A DNA stretch of 64,000 bases from Nitrospira sp. (GTDB lineage Bacteria > Nitrospirota > Nitrospiria > Nitrospirales > Nitrospiraceae): positions 1 to 64,000 of the forward strand of contig JAEURX010000055.1 in assembly GCA_016788885.1 (NCBI GenBank), given 5' to 3'. Positions 54,879 through 63,884 of this stretch are shown one piece after another (position 1 is the stretch's first letter; each line of letters opens with the position of its first letter). Under the pieces are notes generated by a model that worked only from the letters and a program-made list of their open reading frames with translations, was not told the origin of the DNA and did no database searches. The translations under genes were made by a program, and so were the position numbers.

Positions 54879-55544
54879 TCATTCCTTCAGCACCGTAAGC
54901 GTGCTCGTGTCGACGCTATCAAACGTGTCCTGCAACCGGTGGGTGTAAATCCCGACGATCAGGCCGGCCACCAACACGTCAAAAAAGATCCCCAATTCCA
55001 CGATCAACGGCATGCCGTAGGCGGCCGCGGTCGCCCCCAAAAACACCCCGTTCTCCATGACCAAGAAGCCGACCATCTGCGTAATCGCCTTCTGGCGGGC
55101 AATCATGGTGAAGAACCCGATCAGAATGATCGCCAGGGCAATGGCCAGCGAATCGCGCGTCAGCAGATACCCGAGCGGAATGATCGGTTGAGTGATAAAG
55201 AAAGCGAGGATCACCAATGCCCCGCAGAGCAGCAGGCCCGCGGGAATGTTGATGTGCATCCCCAACTCGCGAGAAACATTGAGCCGCTCGATGACCTTCC
55301 GGAGAATACGTGGCAACACGATCACTTTGATGACGATGGTCAGGGCCGCGGCGACATAAATGTGCGTGTGCCCGGTGAGGAACGCCACGAGCGCCGCAGT
55401 CGCCGCCAGGAAGGCGGATTGCAACGCAAAGAGATCCACACAAGCGGACAGTCGACGCTGCGCGACGATGGCAAAACAGCAGAGCAGCAGCAGGACGGAG
55501 CAGAGATCGACGAGTTGCGAGCCGACATGAGTCGAAGCCGACAC
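54879..55544 (-). CDS. hyfE: Hyf-like membrane subunit HyfE family
   Basis: 221 residues, about six membrane helices, of the HyfE/NuoK-containing family. Seen: LVDLCSVLLLLCCFAIVAQRR, HIYVAAALTIVIKVIVLPRIL, INIPAGLLLCGALVILAFF, ITQMVGFLVMENGVFLGATA and VELGIFFDVLVAGLIVGIY, matching the NuoK-type conserved Glu in the membrane. It is linked to hyfC (3 bases) and to hyfF. It probably joins the two proton-pumping subunits to the peripheral arm. Confidence 0.9.
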   Translation of the reverse strand: MSASTHVGSQLVDLCSVLLLLCCFAIVAQRRLSACVDLFALQSAFLAATAALVAFLTGHTHIYVAAALTIVIKVIVLPRILRKVIERLNVSRELGMHINIPAGLLLCGALVILAFFITQPIIPLGYLLTRDSLAIALAIILIGFFTMIARQKAITQMVGFLVMENGVFLGATAAAYGMPLIVELGIFFDVLVAGLIVGIYTHRLQDTFDSVDTSTLTVLKE

Positions 55545-55547
55545 GGC

Positions 55548-56501
55548 TTATCCTTTCAACGTGTAAAAGAACACCAGTGCCAGCAGCGCCAGAATGAACG
55601 CCGCTCCCAACATTTCCGGCACACGAAACAGCCGAAGCTTCGCAAACATCGATTCGATGACCCCGATTACCACGGCCAGCGCGGAGACCTTCACCAGATA
55701 CACCAGGAGGCCGACCGTGATGGCCGCTGGCGACAGACTCGTCGCAATCCCCCACGGCGCAAACACATTTACGATCAGCGTCAGAAAGACCACCAGCTTG
55801 ATACCCGCTGCCCACTCCATCAAGGCCAGGTAGCGGCCGGAATATTCGAGCAGCATGGCCTCATGGATCATCGTGAGCTCTAGGTGCGTCGCGGGATTAT
55901 CCACGGGAACGCGACCGGTCTCCGCCAGTGTCACGATGAACAAGGCGGCCAGCGCCATCAAATGCGCGGGCGGAGCGAGTGCGCCTTCCATCAATGCGGA
56001 CTGATGAACAATCGTGCTCAAATTCGTCGAGCCGGCGGTCAACGCAATAGCGAGAATAGACAACATCATGGCCGGCTCAGCCAGCGTGGCGACAATCGCT
56101 TCACGACTGCTGCCCATGCCACCGAACGCCGATCCGGCATCGAGCCCGGCCAAAATCAGAAAGAAGGTGCCCAGCGCCAACATATACACGAGCGCGATGA
56201 TGTTGCCGGCAAAGTTCAAGGGGGTGTGTGAGACAAAGACCGGGACCAACAGCCCTGCCGCCACCGTCGAGGCAAACACGATGTACGGCGCCGCGGTAAA
56301 AATCCAGGAGGTCGCCGAAGAGATCACCGGCTGCTTTTGAAACAATTTGGCCAGGTCGGCATAGGGCTGGAAGAGACTCGCGCCGCGGCGACATTGGAGA
56401 CGCGCCTTCACCTTTCGGATCAGGCCGACGACGAACGGGGACAACGCCAGCAACAAGGCAAGTTGCATGAGCACCACAGCGATGTGAAGAAGTGCCTGCA
56501 T
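55548..56501 (-). CDS. hyfC: Hyf-like membrane subunit HyfC/NuoH family
   Basis: 317 residues from ATG 56501; a GTG at 56513 is also in frame. About eight membrane helices. It carries the NuoH core: SPFVVGLIRKVKARLQCRRGAS, FQPYADLAKLFQKQPV, and ELTMIHEAMLLEYSGRYLALMEW with the conserved Glu residues that link redox chemistry to the membrane channel. VDNPATHLEL also fits. Forms the interface to the peripheral large/small subunits. Confidence 0.92.
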   Translation of the reverse strand: MQALLHIAVVLMQLALLLALSPFVVGLIRKVKARLQCRRGASLFQPYADLAKLFQKQPVISSATSWIFTAAPYIVFASTVAAGLLVPVFVSHTPLNFAGNIIALVYMLALGTFFLILAGLDAGSAFGGMGSSREAIVATLAEPAMMLSILAIALTAGSTNLSTIVHQSALMEGALAPPAHLMALAALFIVTLAETGRVPVDNPATHLELTMIHEAMLLEYSGRYLALMEWAAGIKLVVFLTLIVNVFAPWGIATSLSPAAITVGLLVYLVKVSALAVVIGVIESMFAKLRLFRVPEMLGAAFILALLALVFFYTLKG

Positions 56502-56572
56502 GTCTCTTGTCACTCAATGTTCAACGATCGAACGGGTCGGCACGACGCCCCTCTCCATTCCGCGACGGTTCT

Positions 56573-58600
56573 CTATCCGGCCCACAACAGCAACAGGACC
56601 AGGGTCAGGAAAATATAGCTGAGATAGACATGAAGGCTGCCGGCTTGAATCACACGGAGACGGTCGGCCAACGCGAGCAGCCGTCGGACGACCGGCTCAT
56701 AGAGATAGGTTTCAAACATTGGGTGAATATGCGACTCGAACCGCTGGTGCTTGATGAAGTACTTCGACTGTTCCAGAAACTCTCGTTCGAGCTTCACCGC
56801 CGGCTGATAGATGGTTTCGAACACCTGCTTGATGGGTTGCGCGAATCCCATCGCGCTATATTCCATGCGCGGCGTCAGGTTCAGCCCGCAGCCCCAGGTC
56901 TTGTAGTACCGTGCACGCAGGCCCTTTCCGCATAGACGGGCAATCAGCACCCCCAACCCGCCGGCCCCCACCAGCAGCACGGCGAGCACCGGCGTTGAGA
57001 TGCTGGAAAATTCCACCGTCACGGGTGCCACGACCCAACCGTCCAGTGCCAGCACCTGCACGCTGATGGACACCCCCGTCAGCAGCGCGGTCACGCGATC
57101 CAACAGGGGGATGACCAGCATGGGCGCCAATCCCAGCACGACGCAGGCCCCCGCCAGAAAACCCATGCCCGCTCGCATCGACCAGGGGACCTCCTTCGCT
57201 CGTCGGGCCTGGGGACTTCGTGGCTGCGCCAGGAATGACAATCCGAAGGCTTTCGCAAAACACGCCAGCGCCAGCGCGCCGGTCAGGGCCAGCATTGCGG
57301 CGGCAATCGGCAACATGAGTTTCAGGAGCAGGGGCGGCAGTTGAACGCTGAGGAAGAGGCTCTGAAACACCAGCCATTCACTGACGAATCCGTTCGTGGG
57401 CGGCAGCGCAGCAATGGACACAGCCCCGATCAGGAAACAAGCACCCGTCCAGGGCATGCGTCGAAGCAAGCCTCCGTACTCCTCGATGTTTCTGGTGTGC
57501 GTGGAGAACTGCAGCGCTCCGGCGCCGAAGAACAGCAATGCTTTGAACGTCGCGTGATTGATCGTGTGGTACAGACCGGCCAGCAACCCGAGCGCCGCCA
57601 GTTCCTGCAATCCATAGGTGTGGAAGATCATGCCGGCACCGATCCCCAACAGAATGATGCCGATGTTTTCCACGCTGTGAAACGCCAGCAAGCCCTTCAG
57701 GTCATGCTCCATCAACGCATACATGACGCCCAACAGCGCCGACACCGTGCCGGCGATCAGAATCGTCACGCCCCACCACCAGGGGAATTCTCCTCCCATG
57801 AAATCGAAGTAGACCCGGATCAACCCATAGATGGCAGTTTTGATCATGACGCCGGACATCACCCCCGAGATGTGAGAGGGTGCAGCGGGATGCGCGTAGG
57901 GCAGCCAGACATGCAGCGGCACAATACCGGCCTTCGCGCCGAATCCGATCAAGGCTGCGAAGAAGGCCATCGATCGTACTCCGTCCGGAATCGCCCGGGC
58001 CGGGTGGCGAAACGCCTCGAACGAGAAGGACGCAGCTTCTCGCGCAAAGATTAAAAAGGTCAGCATGATGAAGGCGGTGCCGACGTGCGTCATGATCAAA
58101 TAGAACAGCCCGGCCTCGCGGACGCCAGGCTTCTCATGCTCGGTGACCACCAAGAGGTAGGACAACAGGGACATGATTTCCCAGAGAATCAGGAAGAAGA
58201 ACCCGTTGTCGGCCAGGACCACCAACGTCATGGACAGCAAGAAGCCGTTGAGGAGGGAGCCCAACACTCCCACCGAGATCCGGCCGGAGAACTCTTCCAT
58301 GTAGCCGAAGGCATAGATCGACGCGGGAAGTGCCACCAGTGAAATCGTGAGGACGAAGAAGGCCGCGAGCGGATCGAGACGCAACGCACAGGTCAGATGT
58401 GGAATGTTGGAGGAGAGCGACAAGGACAGAGGGGCCGTGGCCAAGAGTCCGGCCAGGCCCAGAGCAATGCCCATCACGCTCGCAGCGGCCGCGAAGCCAT
58501 GAGCGAGAAGATTCTGACGATGCGGAACGGTGGTGCAGAGGGGCAGCAGCCCCCCCAGGAGGTAACAGGCGAGAAGAACGGTCAAGAGGGCGGTCATCAC
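56573..58600 (-). CDS. hyfB: Hyf-like membrane subunit HyfB/NuoL family
   Basis: 675 residues, about 16 membrane helices plus a C-terminal lateral part. Antiporter core: LWEIMSLLSYLLVVTEHEK, GFGAKAGIVPLHVWLPYAHPAAPSHISGVMSGVMIKTAIYG, KGLLAFHSVENIGIILLGIG, LYHTINHATFKALLFFGAG. First gene of the six-gene operon; the promoter should lie in 58601-58848. In hydrogenase-4 the same order (hyfB, C, then E, F, G, I) occurs but with the ferredoxin-like HyfA and HyfH, neither of which is present in this window. Confidence 0.93.
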   Translation of the reverse strand: MMTALLTVLLACYLLGGLLPLCTTVPHRQNLLAHGFAAAASVMGIALGLAGLLATAPLSLSLSSNIPHLTCALRLDPLAAFFVLTISLVALPASIYAFGYMEEFSGRISVGVLGSLLNGFLLSMTLVVLADNGFFFLILWEIMSLLSYLLVVTEHEKPGVREAGLFYLIMTHVGTAFIMLTFLIFAREAASFSFEAFRHPARAIPDGVRSMAFFAALIGFGAKAGIVPLHVWLPYAHPAAPSHISGVMSGVMIKTAIYGLIRVYFDFMGGEFPWWWGVTILIAGTVSALLGVMYALMEHDLKGLLAFHSVENIGIILLGIGAGMIFHTYGLQELAALGLLAGLYHTINHATFKALLFFGAGALQFSTHTRNIEEYGGLLRRMPWTGACFLIGAVSIAALPPTNGFVSEWLVFQSLFLSVQLPPLLLKLMLPIAAAMLALTGALALACFAKAFGLSFLAQPRSPQARRAKEVPWSMRAGMGFLAGACVVLGLAPMLVIPLLDRVTALLTGVSISVQVLALDGWVVAPVTVEFSSISTPVLAVLLVGAGGLGVLIARLCGKGLRARYYKTWGCGLNLTPRMEYSAMGFAQPIKQVFETIYQPAVKLEREFLEQSKYFIKHQRFESHIHPMFETYLYEPVVRRLLALADRLRVIQAGSLHVYLSYIFLTLVLLLLWAG

Positions 58601-58848
58601 GACACTACCCTCTCCTCACGCGCAGCATCGCGATGCTCACCACTCACTCAAGAGACAACTCTTGCGTTTGTCAAAGTACGAGAGAAATCCGGCGTCTTAT
58701 TTATTCATCTACCACCTTCCGTCGTTCGACGCAACTCGCGGCCAACAGCAGGGTCCGCGCGATCATTCGCACGCATCACGCGTTGTAGGAGAATGAGCAG
58801 AGGCAGGAGCACGGAATGAAACGGGACAGGATCGAGACAGCAGCCTCG

Positions 58849-59343
58849 CTATTGCGGCGCCTCGCCCAGCACGCACCACAAGCGCCTGGTGCCGGACTTC
58901 TGGTCAGTGACGGCCTGGCCGGAAAAGAAACTCTGTTGCCAGGCGACGATGTCGTCTTTGGGATGGGCTGTGGCGGTCCAGTAGATACCGGAGCGGATAT
59001 TCCGAAACGGATGCCCCGGGGGAAGGGAAGGATCCTGCTGATCAGGATCGACCAGCGTCTGGATTTCCTCGATGCTCGGCGCTCGCCAGCCTTTGCGCCC
59101 GCCAACGGTTTTCGTTGCGCATCGTGCGACGGAGCGATCCCAGACATCGAAGACGTAATCCGGTTCACGCTCCCAGACCAAACCGGTCTTCTGGTCTTTC
59201 ACCACGTCGCCCTCGAACTGCAAGACGAACCGTGACGCCCCCTCTTCCGCCAGCACGGCACCGGACGAAGAGCCGACCAGCAGCAGGATCGACACCATCA
59301 TGGGATAGCGACAGACACGCATCAGGGCGCCAGTGTGCCTCAT
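58849..59343 (-). CDS. DUF1566-domain exported protein
   Basis: 164 residues from ATG 59343, with an alternative at 59322. A signal peptide ends near VLAEE. DUF1566 (Lcl C-terminal-like) pattern: VVKDQKTGLVWEREP, ARCATKTVGGRKGWRAPSIEEIQTL, HPFRNIRSGIYWTATA, YVAWQ/AWQQSFFSGQ, and RLWCVLGE. Two Cys may pair. The domain is found in surface-associated proteins; function unknown. It follows the zinc-ribbon membrane protein gene after 55 bases. Confidence 0.87.
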   Translation of the reverse strand: MRHTGALMRVCRYPMMVSILLLVGSSSGAVLAEEGASRFVLQFEGDVVKDQKTGLVWEREPDYVFDVWDRSVARCATKTVGGRKGWRAPSIEEIQTLVDPDQQDPSLPPGHPFRNIRSGIYWTATAHPKDDIVAWQQSFFSGQAVTDQKSGTRRLWCVLGEAPQ

Positions 59344-59398
59344 GTGCCAAACCTTTGCAACGGGTTCGGAGCCAATGATCGCCTGAGGAGGGATACAC

Positions 59399-60121
59399 CT
59401 ACCAATCAAGCCGCCGATACTGCCGGTGCAAGAGCCAGCCTCCCCACAGCAACGAGGCCAGCATCAACAGCGTCCCGATGCCATAGGAGAGATGCGCCAG
59501 GCGATGGTCGTAGTCGAGCCATCCCAACATGGTCAGCAAATTGTTCCAATCATGCGCGTCGACTTCCTTGCCGGTAAACCCGCCCAGCAGGATGAGATCC
59601 ATCGCCCGGGCATCGTTGATATACGGCGCCACGTCCATGAAGTTTTCCGCCGTCCACCAGAGCGCCACCGAACCACCGAACGGATCACGCGTCTTGATGA
59701 GGAATGTGCCTAGACAGATCACCGGCATGAGAATCTGGCCAAGACTGCCGCCAAGGATGGTCATGAATCGTCCGAAGGGCATGAAGATCAGGTGCCCGGC
59801 CTCATGAAACGGCAGGTTGATCAGGTGGAGGAAGGATTCGCCGGTGTAATTGGTGTCGAGCGGCGTGGTGATCAACCGCCAGCCCCACCAGGCCAGTAAC
59901 AGGAATACCAGCGCCCGGCCTGCGAAGTGGAAGGGATTCACCGACTCTTCGGTGACGAGCAGCCATTCCTCAAGCAGCCGTGCCCCGACCGATTCTCGAA
60001 CCTGCGGACGCGGCACCGCAACCGGACGTGGGGAGCGGTGCATTTTGGCGAAAATGATGCCGCAGCGGGCGCAGTCCACCCGCTCCTCGTCCTGTTCCCA
60101 TCCGCATTTCACGCAATGCAT
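59399..60121 (-). CDS. zinc-ribbon membrane protein with HEXXH motif
   Basis: 240 residues. An N-terminal zinc ribbon (Cys3, Cys6, Cys17, Cys20) is followed by five or six membrane helices. HEAGH (His106, Glu107, His110) at the end of a helix after INLPF, plus SLGQILMP and NFMDVAPYIND (Asp163/Asp170) suggest a membrane metalloprotease of the M50 kind, but the LDG motif of true site-2 proteases is not seen. Starts 3 bases after the site-2 protease gene. Could act as a pseudo-protease or a specialised one. Confidence 0.75.
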   Translation of the reverse strand: MHCVKCGWEQDEERVDCARCGIIFAKMHRSPRPVAVPRPQVRESVGARLLEEWLLVTEESVNPFHFAGRALVFLLLAWWGWRLITTPLDTNYTGESFLHLINLPFHEAGHLIFMPFGRFMTILGGSLGQILMPVICLGTFLIKTRDPFGGSVALWWTAENFMDVAPYINDARAMDLILLGGFTGKEVDAHDWNNLLTMLGWLDYDHRLAHLSYGIGTLLMLASLLWGGWLLHRQYRRLDW

Positions 60122-60124
60122 GGG

Positions 60125-61084
60125 TCAGCGCAGAATAAACGGCTCCCAGGTGAACGTCAGCACAAAGATGAGCACGGCAATCCATCCAATGAACAGGCGC
60201 AGGCCGCCCAGCTCACGACCTGGATTCCGCACGGGTGGATGCGCCAGACCCATCAGGCCGGCAAGCCCCACCCACAAGAACCATCCCTTCCACCCCAGCC
60301 AGCCGAACAGCATCAGGATCGGTACGAGGGCGACGGCCACGCTACGTTGTCGCTCACCCAGAAGAGCATAGGCGACATGTCCGCCGTCTAGTTGCCCGAT
60401 CGGCAAGAGATTGAGCGACGTAATGAAGAGCCCGAACCAGGCAGCAAACCCGATGGGATGGAGGATCACATCTGCGTTCGGCGACAACGGTCCGATGACG
60501 ATCCAGGAAGCAAACTGCAGCAACAATGGCTCCCCGAGGTGCATGCCGTAGCTGCCTTGGATCGGCACCACGGTTGAAAGCCGAAGCCCGATCACCAAAG
60601 CAACCACCGCCACGACAAACCCAGCGATCGGACCGGCCACTCCGATATCAAACAGCGCCCGCCGATCGGTCAACGGCGCGCGCATGCGGATAATCGCCCC
60701 GAAGGTCCCCACAAAATGCGGCAGCCCCGGCACGAACAGGGGCAACGAGGTCGCCACCCCATGCAGACGCGACAGGACATAGTGACCCAATTCATGCGTG
60801 ACGAGAATGCCCAGCAATGTCGCGGCAAAGGGAATGCCCTTCCATAACGAACCGGGGTCGTCGACAAGAAAATTCCACGGCCCCACCAGAGGATTGGTGT
60901 TCGTTTGGTAGGCGCCGGCCCAGAGAACGGTAAACACGGTCAGCGTGAACAGAATCGCCGGAAGCACGAAGGCGGAAAAGGGCGGGCGCTCATCCTCCTC
61001 CCACTCCTCATCCTCCTCCTGATCACGCTCGACAGGAATCAGATCATCCTGTACAGGCGGCCGCCCCGCGTCATCACGATCCAT
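60125..61084 (-). CDS. M50-family site-2-type membrane protease
   Basis: 319 residues from ATG 61084 (GGAG 7 bases upstream; GTG 61090 is close to it). An acidic N-terminal stretch (ERDQEEDEEWEEDERP) precedes six to seven helices. The zinc motif is THELGH (His97, Glu98, His101) and the second ligand is LDGGH (Asp about 233), the full S2P signature; IRMRAPLTDRRALFDIGVAGPIAGF is the usual GxG block of bacterial EraseP/S2P-like proteases. Cleaves within the membrane, maybe of anti-sigma or other single-pass proteins. Substrate unknown. Confidence 0.9.
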   Translation of the reverse strand: MDRDDAGRPPVQDDLIPVERDQEEDEEWEEDERPPFSAFVLPAILFTLTVFTVLWAGAYQTNTNPLVGPWNFLVDDPGSLWKGIPFAATLLGILVTHELGHYVLSRLHGVATSLPLFVPGLPHFVGTFGAIIRMRAPLTDRRALFDIGVAGPIAGFVVAVVALVIGLRLSTVVPIQGSYGMHLGEPLLLQFASWIVIGPLSPNADVILHPIGFAAWFGLFITSLNLLPIGQLDGGHVAYALLGERQRSVAVALVPILMLFGWLGWKGWFLWVGLAGLMGLAHPPVRNPGRELGGLRLFIGWIAVLIFVLTFTWEPFILR

Positions 61085-61386
61085 GTGCACGCTCCGGCCT
61101 CACAAGACACACCCAACGGTTCGTTCGAAAGCGAGAACATATTCGCCGGAGGTTCCGGCTTCTGCGCACAAGACCGGCGGCATGATTCGGCATCCGTCTG
61201 CCAGGTTGCGGGAAAACTCACGTCTTGCATCATAACGCGCGCTGGGCTCCACGTGCCGTCCCGCGTCTACACACACTGCCGGATGCGCAAAAAGGCCGGC
61301 CAGCCAGACGGTAGCGAGATCCGCCACGCGAAGAAGAATGCACGTCACGTCTGCGGACGCCACCGACGGACTTTTTCCGCACCCTG
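61085..61386. other. intergenic region, no gene seen
   Basis: 302 bases between the site-2 protease start and the end of the XRE-MBL gene. No frame is convincing and no clear promoter was read on the minus strand for the protease. Confidence 0.35.
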
Positions 61387-62223
61387 TTACGTGGAAAAGG
61401 GATTGTGCAGCAGTTCTTCCCTCACCGTCGTGGCCGGCCCATGTCCTGGAAAGAGCACCGTGTCCGGAGCCAGGGTCAGCACGCGCTCGCGGACCGATTG
61501 TAAATGAGTCTGATATAAGCCCGCCGGATTGGATCGGCCGATGGAGCCGGCGAACAGCGTATCGCCTACGAAGCAGATCGGGAAGCCGTTCTGGTCGATC
61601 TGATAACAGATCCCGCCAGGCGTATGGCCGGGGGTCGGCACGAACCGAAGGGTAAGTGCGCCGACCTGCAGTGCCCCACCTTGCTGCGGCACGTGCAACG
61701 ACTCCGGTGCCGGACGCCAACTCAGAAGATCGAGATCCTCAGCCCCGAGATAGACCGGCACGGGATGGGCTTTCAGAATCGCTTCGATGCCGTCGGCATG
61801 GTCGGAATGTCCGTGCGTCAGGCAAATCGCCCGCAGCCGCAGCCTTCGTTCGGCCAGCGTCTTCAACATGGCCTCGGCGTTGTATGCGGTATCCACGATC
61901 ACCGCTTCGCCACGATCATGAATGATATAGCCCTTCACTTCATATCCGCCGATCGACCCCAACAGAGTTTCCACATGGGATATCGACGAAGGCCTTGCCT
62001 GAGGCATCCATCCGTCAACCGCCTGCGTGAGTGGTTCGGCCCTCAGTCCAAGCGCCCTGGCAACCGCGCGCACCTGTTCGCAGCTCCGCGGCGATTGCCC
62101 CCGCTCCAGCCCACTCAGTTCGACTTCAGACAGGCCGCTCGCACGCGCCACCTCGGCCACCGACCGCTGTTGCCCGTTGCGCGCCTTCTTCAGAATATCG
62201 CTCAGTTCGTCTTCAAGCGGCAT
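61387..62223 (-). CDS. XRE-HTH + metallo-beta-lactamase-fold fusion protein
   Basis: 278 residues from the Met of PLEDELSDILKK (62223); an ATG nine codons earlier is possible. Residues 17-62 form an XRE-type helix-turn-helix (EVARASGLSEVELSGLERG). Residues 85-275 are a glyoxalase II-like MBL domain: THGHSDHADG (His137, His139, Asp141, His142), GHTPGG, GDTLF and FPGHGP. The combination of DNA binding with a metallohydrolase in one chain is unusual. The hydrolase could sense a small molecule (persulfide or thioester) and the HTH act on its own or neighbouring promoter. Confidence 0.85.
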   Translation of the reverse strand: MPLEDELSDILKKARNGQQRSVAEVARASGLSEVELSGLERGQSPRSCEQVRAVARALGLRAEPLTQAVDGWMPQARPSSISHVETLLGSIGGYEVKGYIIHDRGEAVIVDTAYNAEAMLKTLAERRLRLRAICLTHGHSDHADGIEAILKAHPVPVYLGAEDLDLLSWRPAPESLHVPQQGGALQVGALTLRFVPTPGHTPGGICYQIDQNGFPICFVGDTLFAGSIGRSNPAGLYQTHLQSVRERVLTLAPDTVLFPGHGPATTVREELLHNPFST

Positions 62224-62335
62224 TGTCACCAATCCCCATCGGATAGCCAAAATTCCTGAACTGCAGACTGACTCTTCCGAACAGCGCGCATCGAGTAAAT
62301 GTCTCTTCTCTACTCATCTGGCAAGCAGGTTGAGA

Positions 62336-62399
62336 TGGCTCTACTGCGCGCGTCCAACGAGGGCCTTCCGAGGCCGCGCGTTGCGCGAGCAAAGAGCCA
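62336..62399. repeat. 64-base nested palindromic element
   Basis: TGGCTCT (62336-62342) and AGAGCCA (62393-62399) are perfect outer arms. Inside are CAACG (62355-62359) with CGTTG (62379-62383), and GGCCT (62362-62366) with AGGCC (62371-62375) around a TCCG loop; GC-rich flanks also pair in part. This is a REP-like dyad in the gap between the M16-type gene stop and the XRE-MBL gene start. Confidence 0.6.
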
Positions 62400-62420
62400 C
62401 TCGACTGTTTGCCCTTTCCC

Positions 62421-63869
62421 CTAACTCTCCGGGGCCAGCGTAATTTCCTGCACTTCGCCGAAACTCGCCAGCACTTTCGAGAGGGCGTCGCCGGAGCCGA
62501 CCGCGAGAATCCGCAACCGCTCAGGATTAAAGTGCGCCTTGGCCGCCCGTTGGATATCGTCCTTCGTCAGATTGACGACTTTGTCGCGGATCTGTTGGAG
62601 CCAGTCTTTCGGCAACCCGTCGTACTCCAGATCCATCAACCGCCCCACGATGCTGGACGCACTCGTGAACGAGAAGACGAACGAGTTGACGTAGGCCTCC
62701 TTGGCCTCCTCCAGTTCGCTGTCCGTCACCGGCTCATTACGCATACGCTCCATGTTCGCCACGAACCGGTTCACGACCTCCTGCGTCGAGGCCAGCTTGG
62801 TCTCGGCGCGCATCAGCCACACGCCCTCATCATAGACACTGGCCCGCAGGCCGCTACCCACCGAATAGGCCAGCCCACGCTTGGTGCGCACGTCATTGAA
62901 GAGCCGGCTGCGGAACGAACTCCCGCCCAGAATATCGTTGGCGATGGCCACCGCCACATAGTCCGGATCGGTTTCTTTCACGGTCAGGTGCCCCACGCGC
63001 AAATGGGTCTGCGACGTGTCCTTACTGATGAACCGCACGAGGCCGGTCTTGCGATCAGACTCCGCCACCGGAGGGATCTTTACCTCGGGCACGGTTCCCT
63101 TCGCCCAATCACCAAACGTCTCGCGCAACAGCGCCAACATCTCGCCCTTGTCGAAGTCGCCGGTCACGCCCAACATGATGCCGTTGGGGTGCACGGTCTG
63201 CCGATGAAAGGCCACGAGATCCTCGCGAGTCATGGATTCGATGGACCGCACGGAAGTTTCGCGCGCGCTTGGGTGAGCCGCGCCATAGAGCAACTTGGCA
63301 AATTCACGCCCGACGATGGAGCCCGGACTGTCCTGCCGACGGCGAATGCCCTCCAGCGCTTGCAACTTCGCCAACTCCACACGACCCTGCTCAAACGCCG
63401 GACGCCGCAACAGATCGGCGAAAATGTGCAGGCCGCGTTTCAGATCTTTCTTCAAGACGTCGAGGGAGGCAGAACCGGACTCTTTGGAAAATCCGATCGA
63501 GATCGTGGCCGCCAACTGCTCGAGCTCTTCATCGACTTCATCGGGCGACATCCCCGCCGAGCCGCCTGTCCGCATCACGGCGCCGGTCATTCCTGCCAGA
63601 CCGACTTTGTCCGCCGGGTCCAGCCAGCTGCCCGTCTTGAGCGTGGCATTGATCGTGACCAGCGGGAGTTCATGATCTTCGAGGAGGTAGACCACCATGC
63701 CGTTGTCAAGCACGAGGCGTTCCGCATCCGGTGGATTGAACTCCACCGTCGGGAATCGCATCGTGCGCGGATTGTCCGTCGCCAGGTCCCCCGCCCATCC
63801 CACCGTCACGTGCATCAGGAGTATGAGCACCACGGCACACCACGCCATCCGTCCCCTCGGTTTCCTCAT
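62421..63869 (-). CDS. M16-family peptidase-like subunit, catalytic residues missing
   Basis: 482 residues from ATG 63869 (AGAGGAATT upstream); an ATG at 63929 overlaps the preceding gene by ATGA but would add a repeat-encoded tail. Signal peptide ends near GWAG. M16 layout: RLVLDNGMVVYLLEDHELPLV, GSWLDPADKVGLAGMTGAVM where the HxxEH zinc motif should be (Gly93, Gly96, Ala97 instead), ILGGSSFRSRLFNDVRTKRGLAYSVGS. It should be the non-catalytic partner of an active M16 peptidase, as in two-subunit systems. Confidence 0.9.
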   Translation of the reverse strand: MRKPRGRMAWCAVVLILLMHVTVGWAGDLATDNPRTMRFPTVEFNPPDAERLVLDNGMVVYLLEDHELPLVTINATLKTGSWLDPADKVGLAGMTGAVMRTGGSAGMSPDEVDEELEQLAATISIGFSKESGSASLDVLKKDLKRGLHIFADLLRRPAFEQGRVELAKLQALEGIRRRQDSPGSIVGREFAKLLYGAAHPSARETSVRSIESMTREDLVAFHRQTVHPNGIMLGVTGDFDKGEMLALLRETFGDWAKGTVPEVKIPPVAESDRKTGLVRFISKDTSQTHLRVGHLTVKETDPDYVAVAIANDILGGSSFRSRLFNDVRTKRGLAYSVGSGLRASVYDEGVWLMRAETKLASTQEVVNRFVANMERMRNEPVTDSELEEAKEAYVNSFVFSFTSASSIVGRLMDLEYDGLPKDWLQQIRDKVVNLTKDDIQRAAKAHFNPERLRILAVGSGDALSKVLASFGEVQEITLAPES

Positions 63870-63884
63870 GAGAATTCCTCTCTC

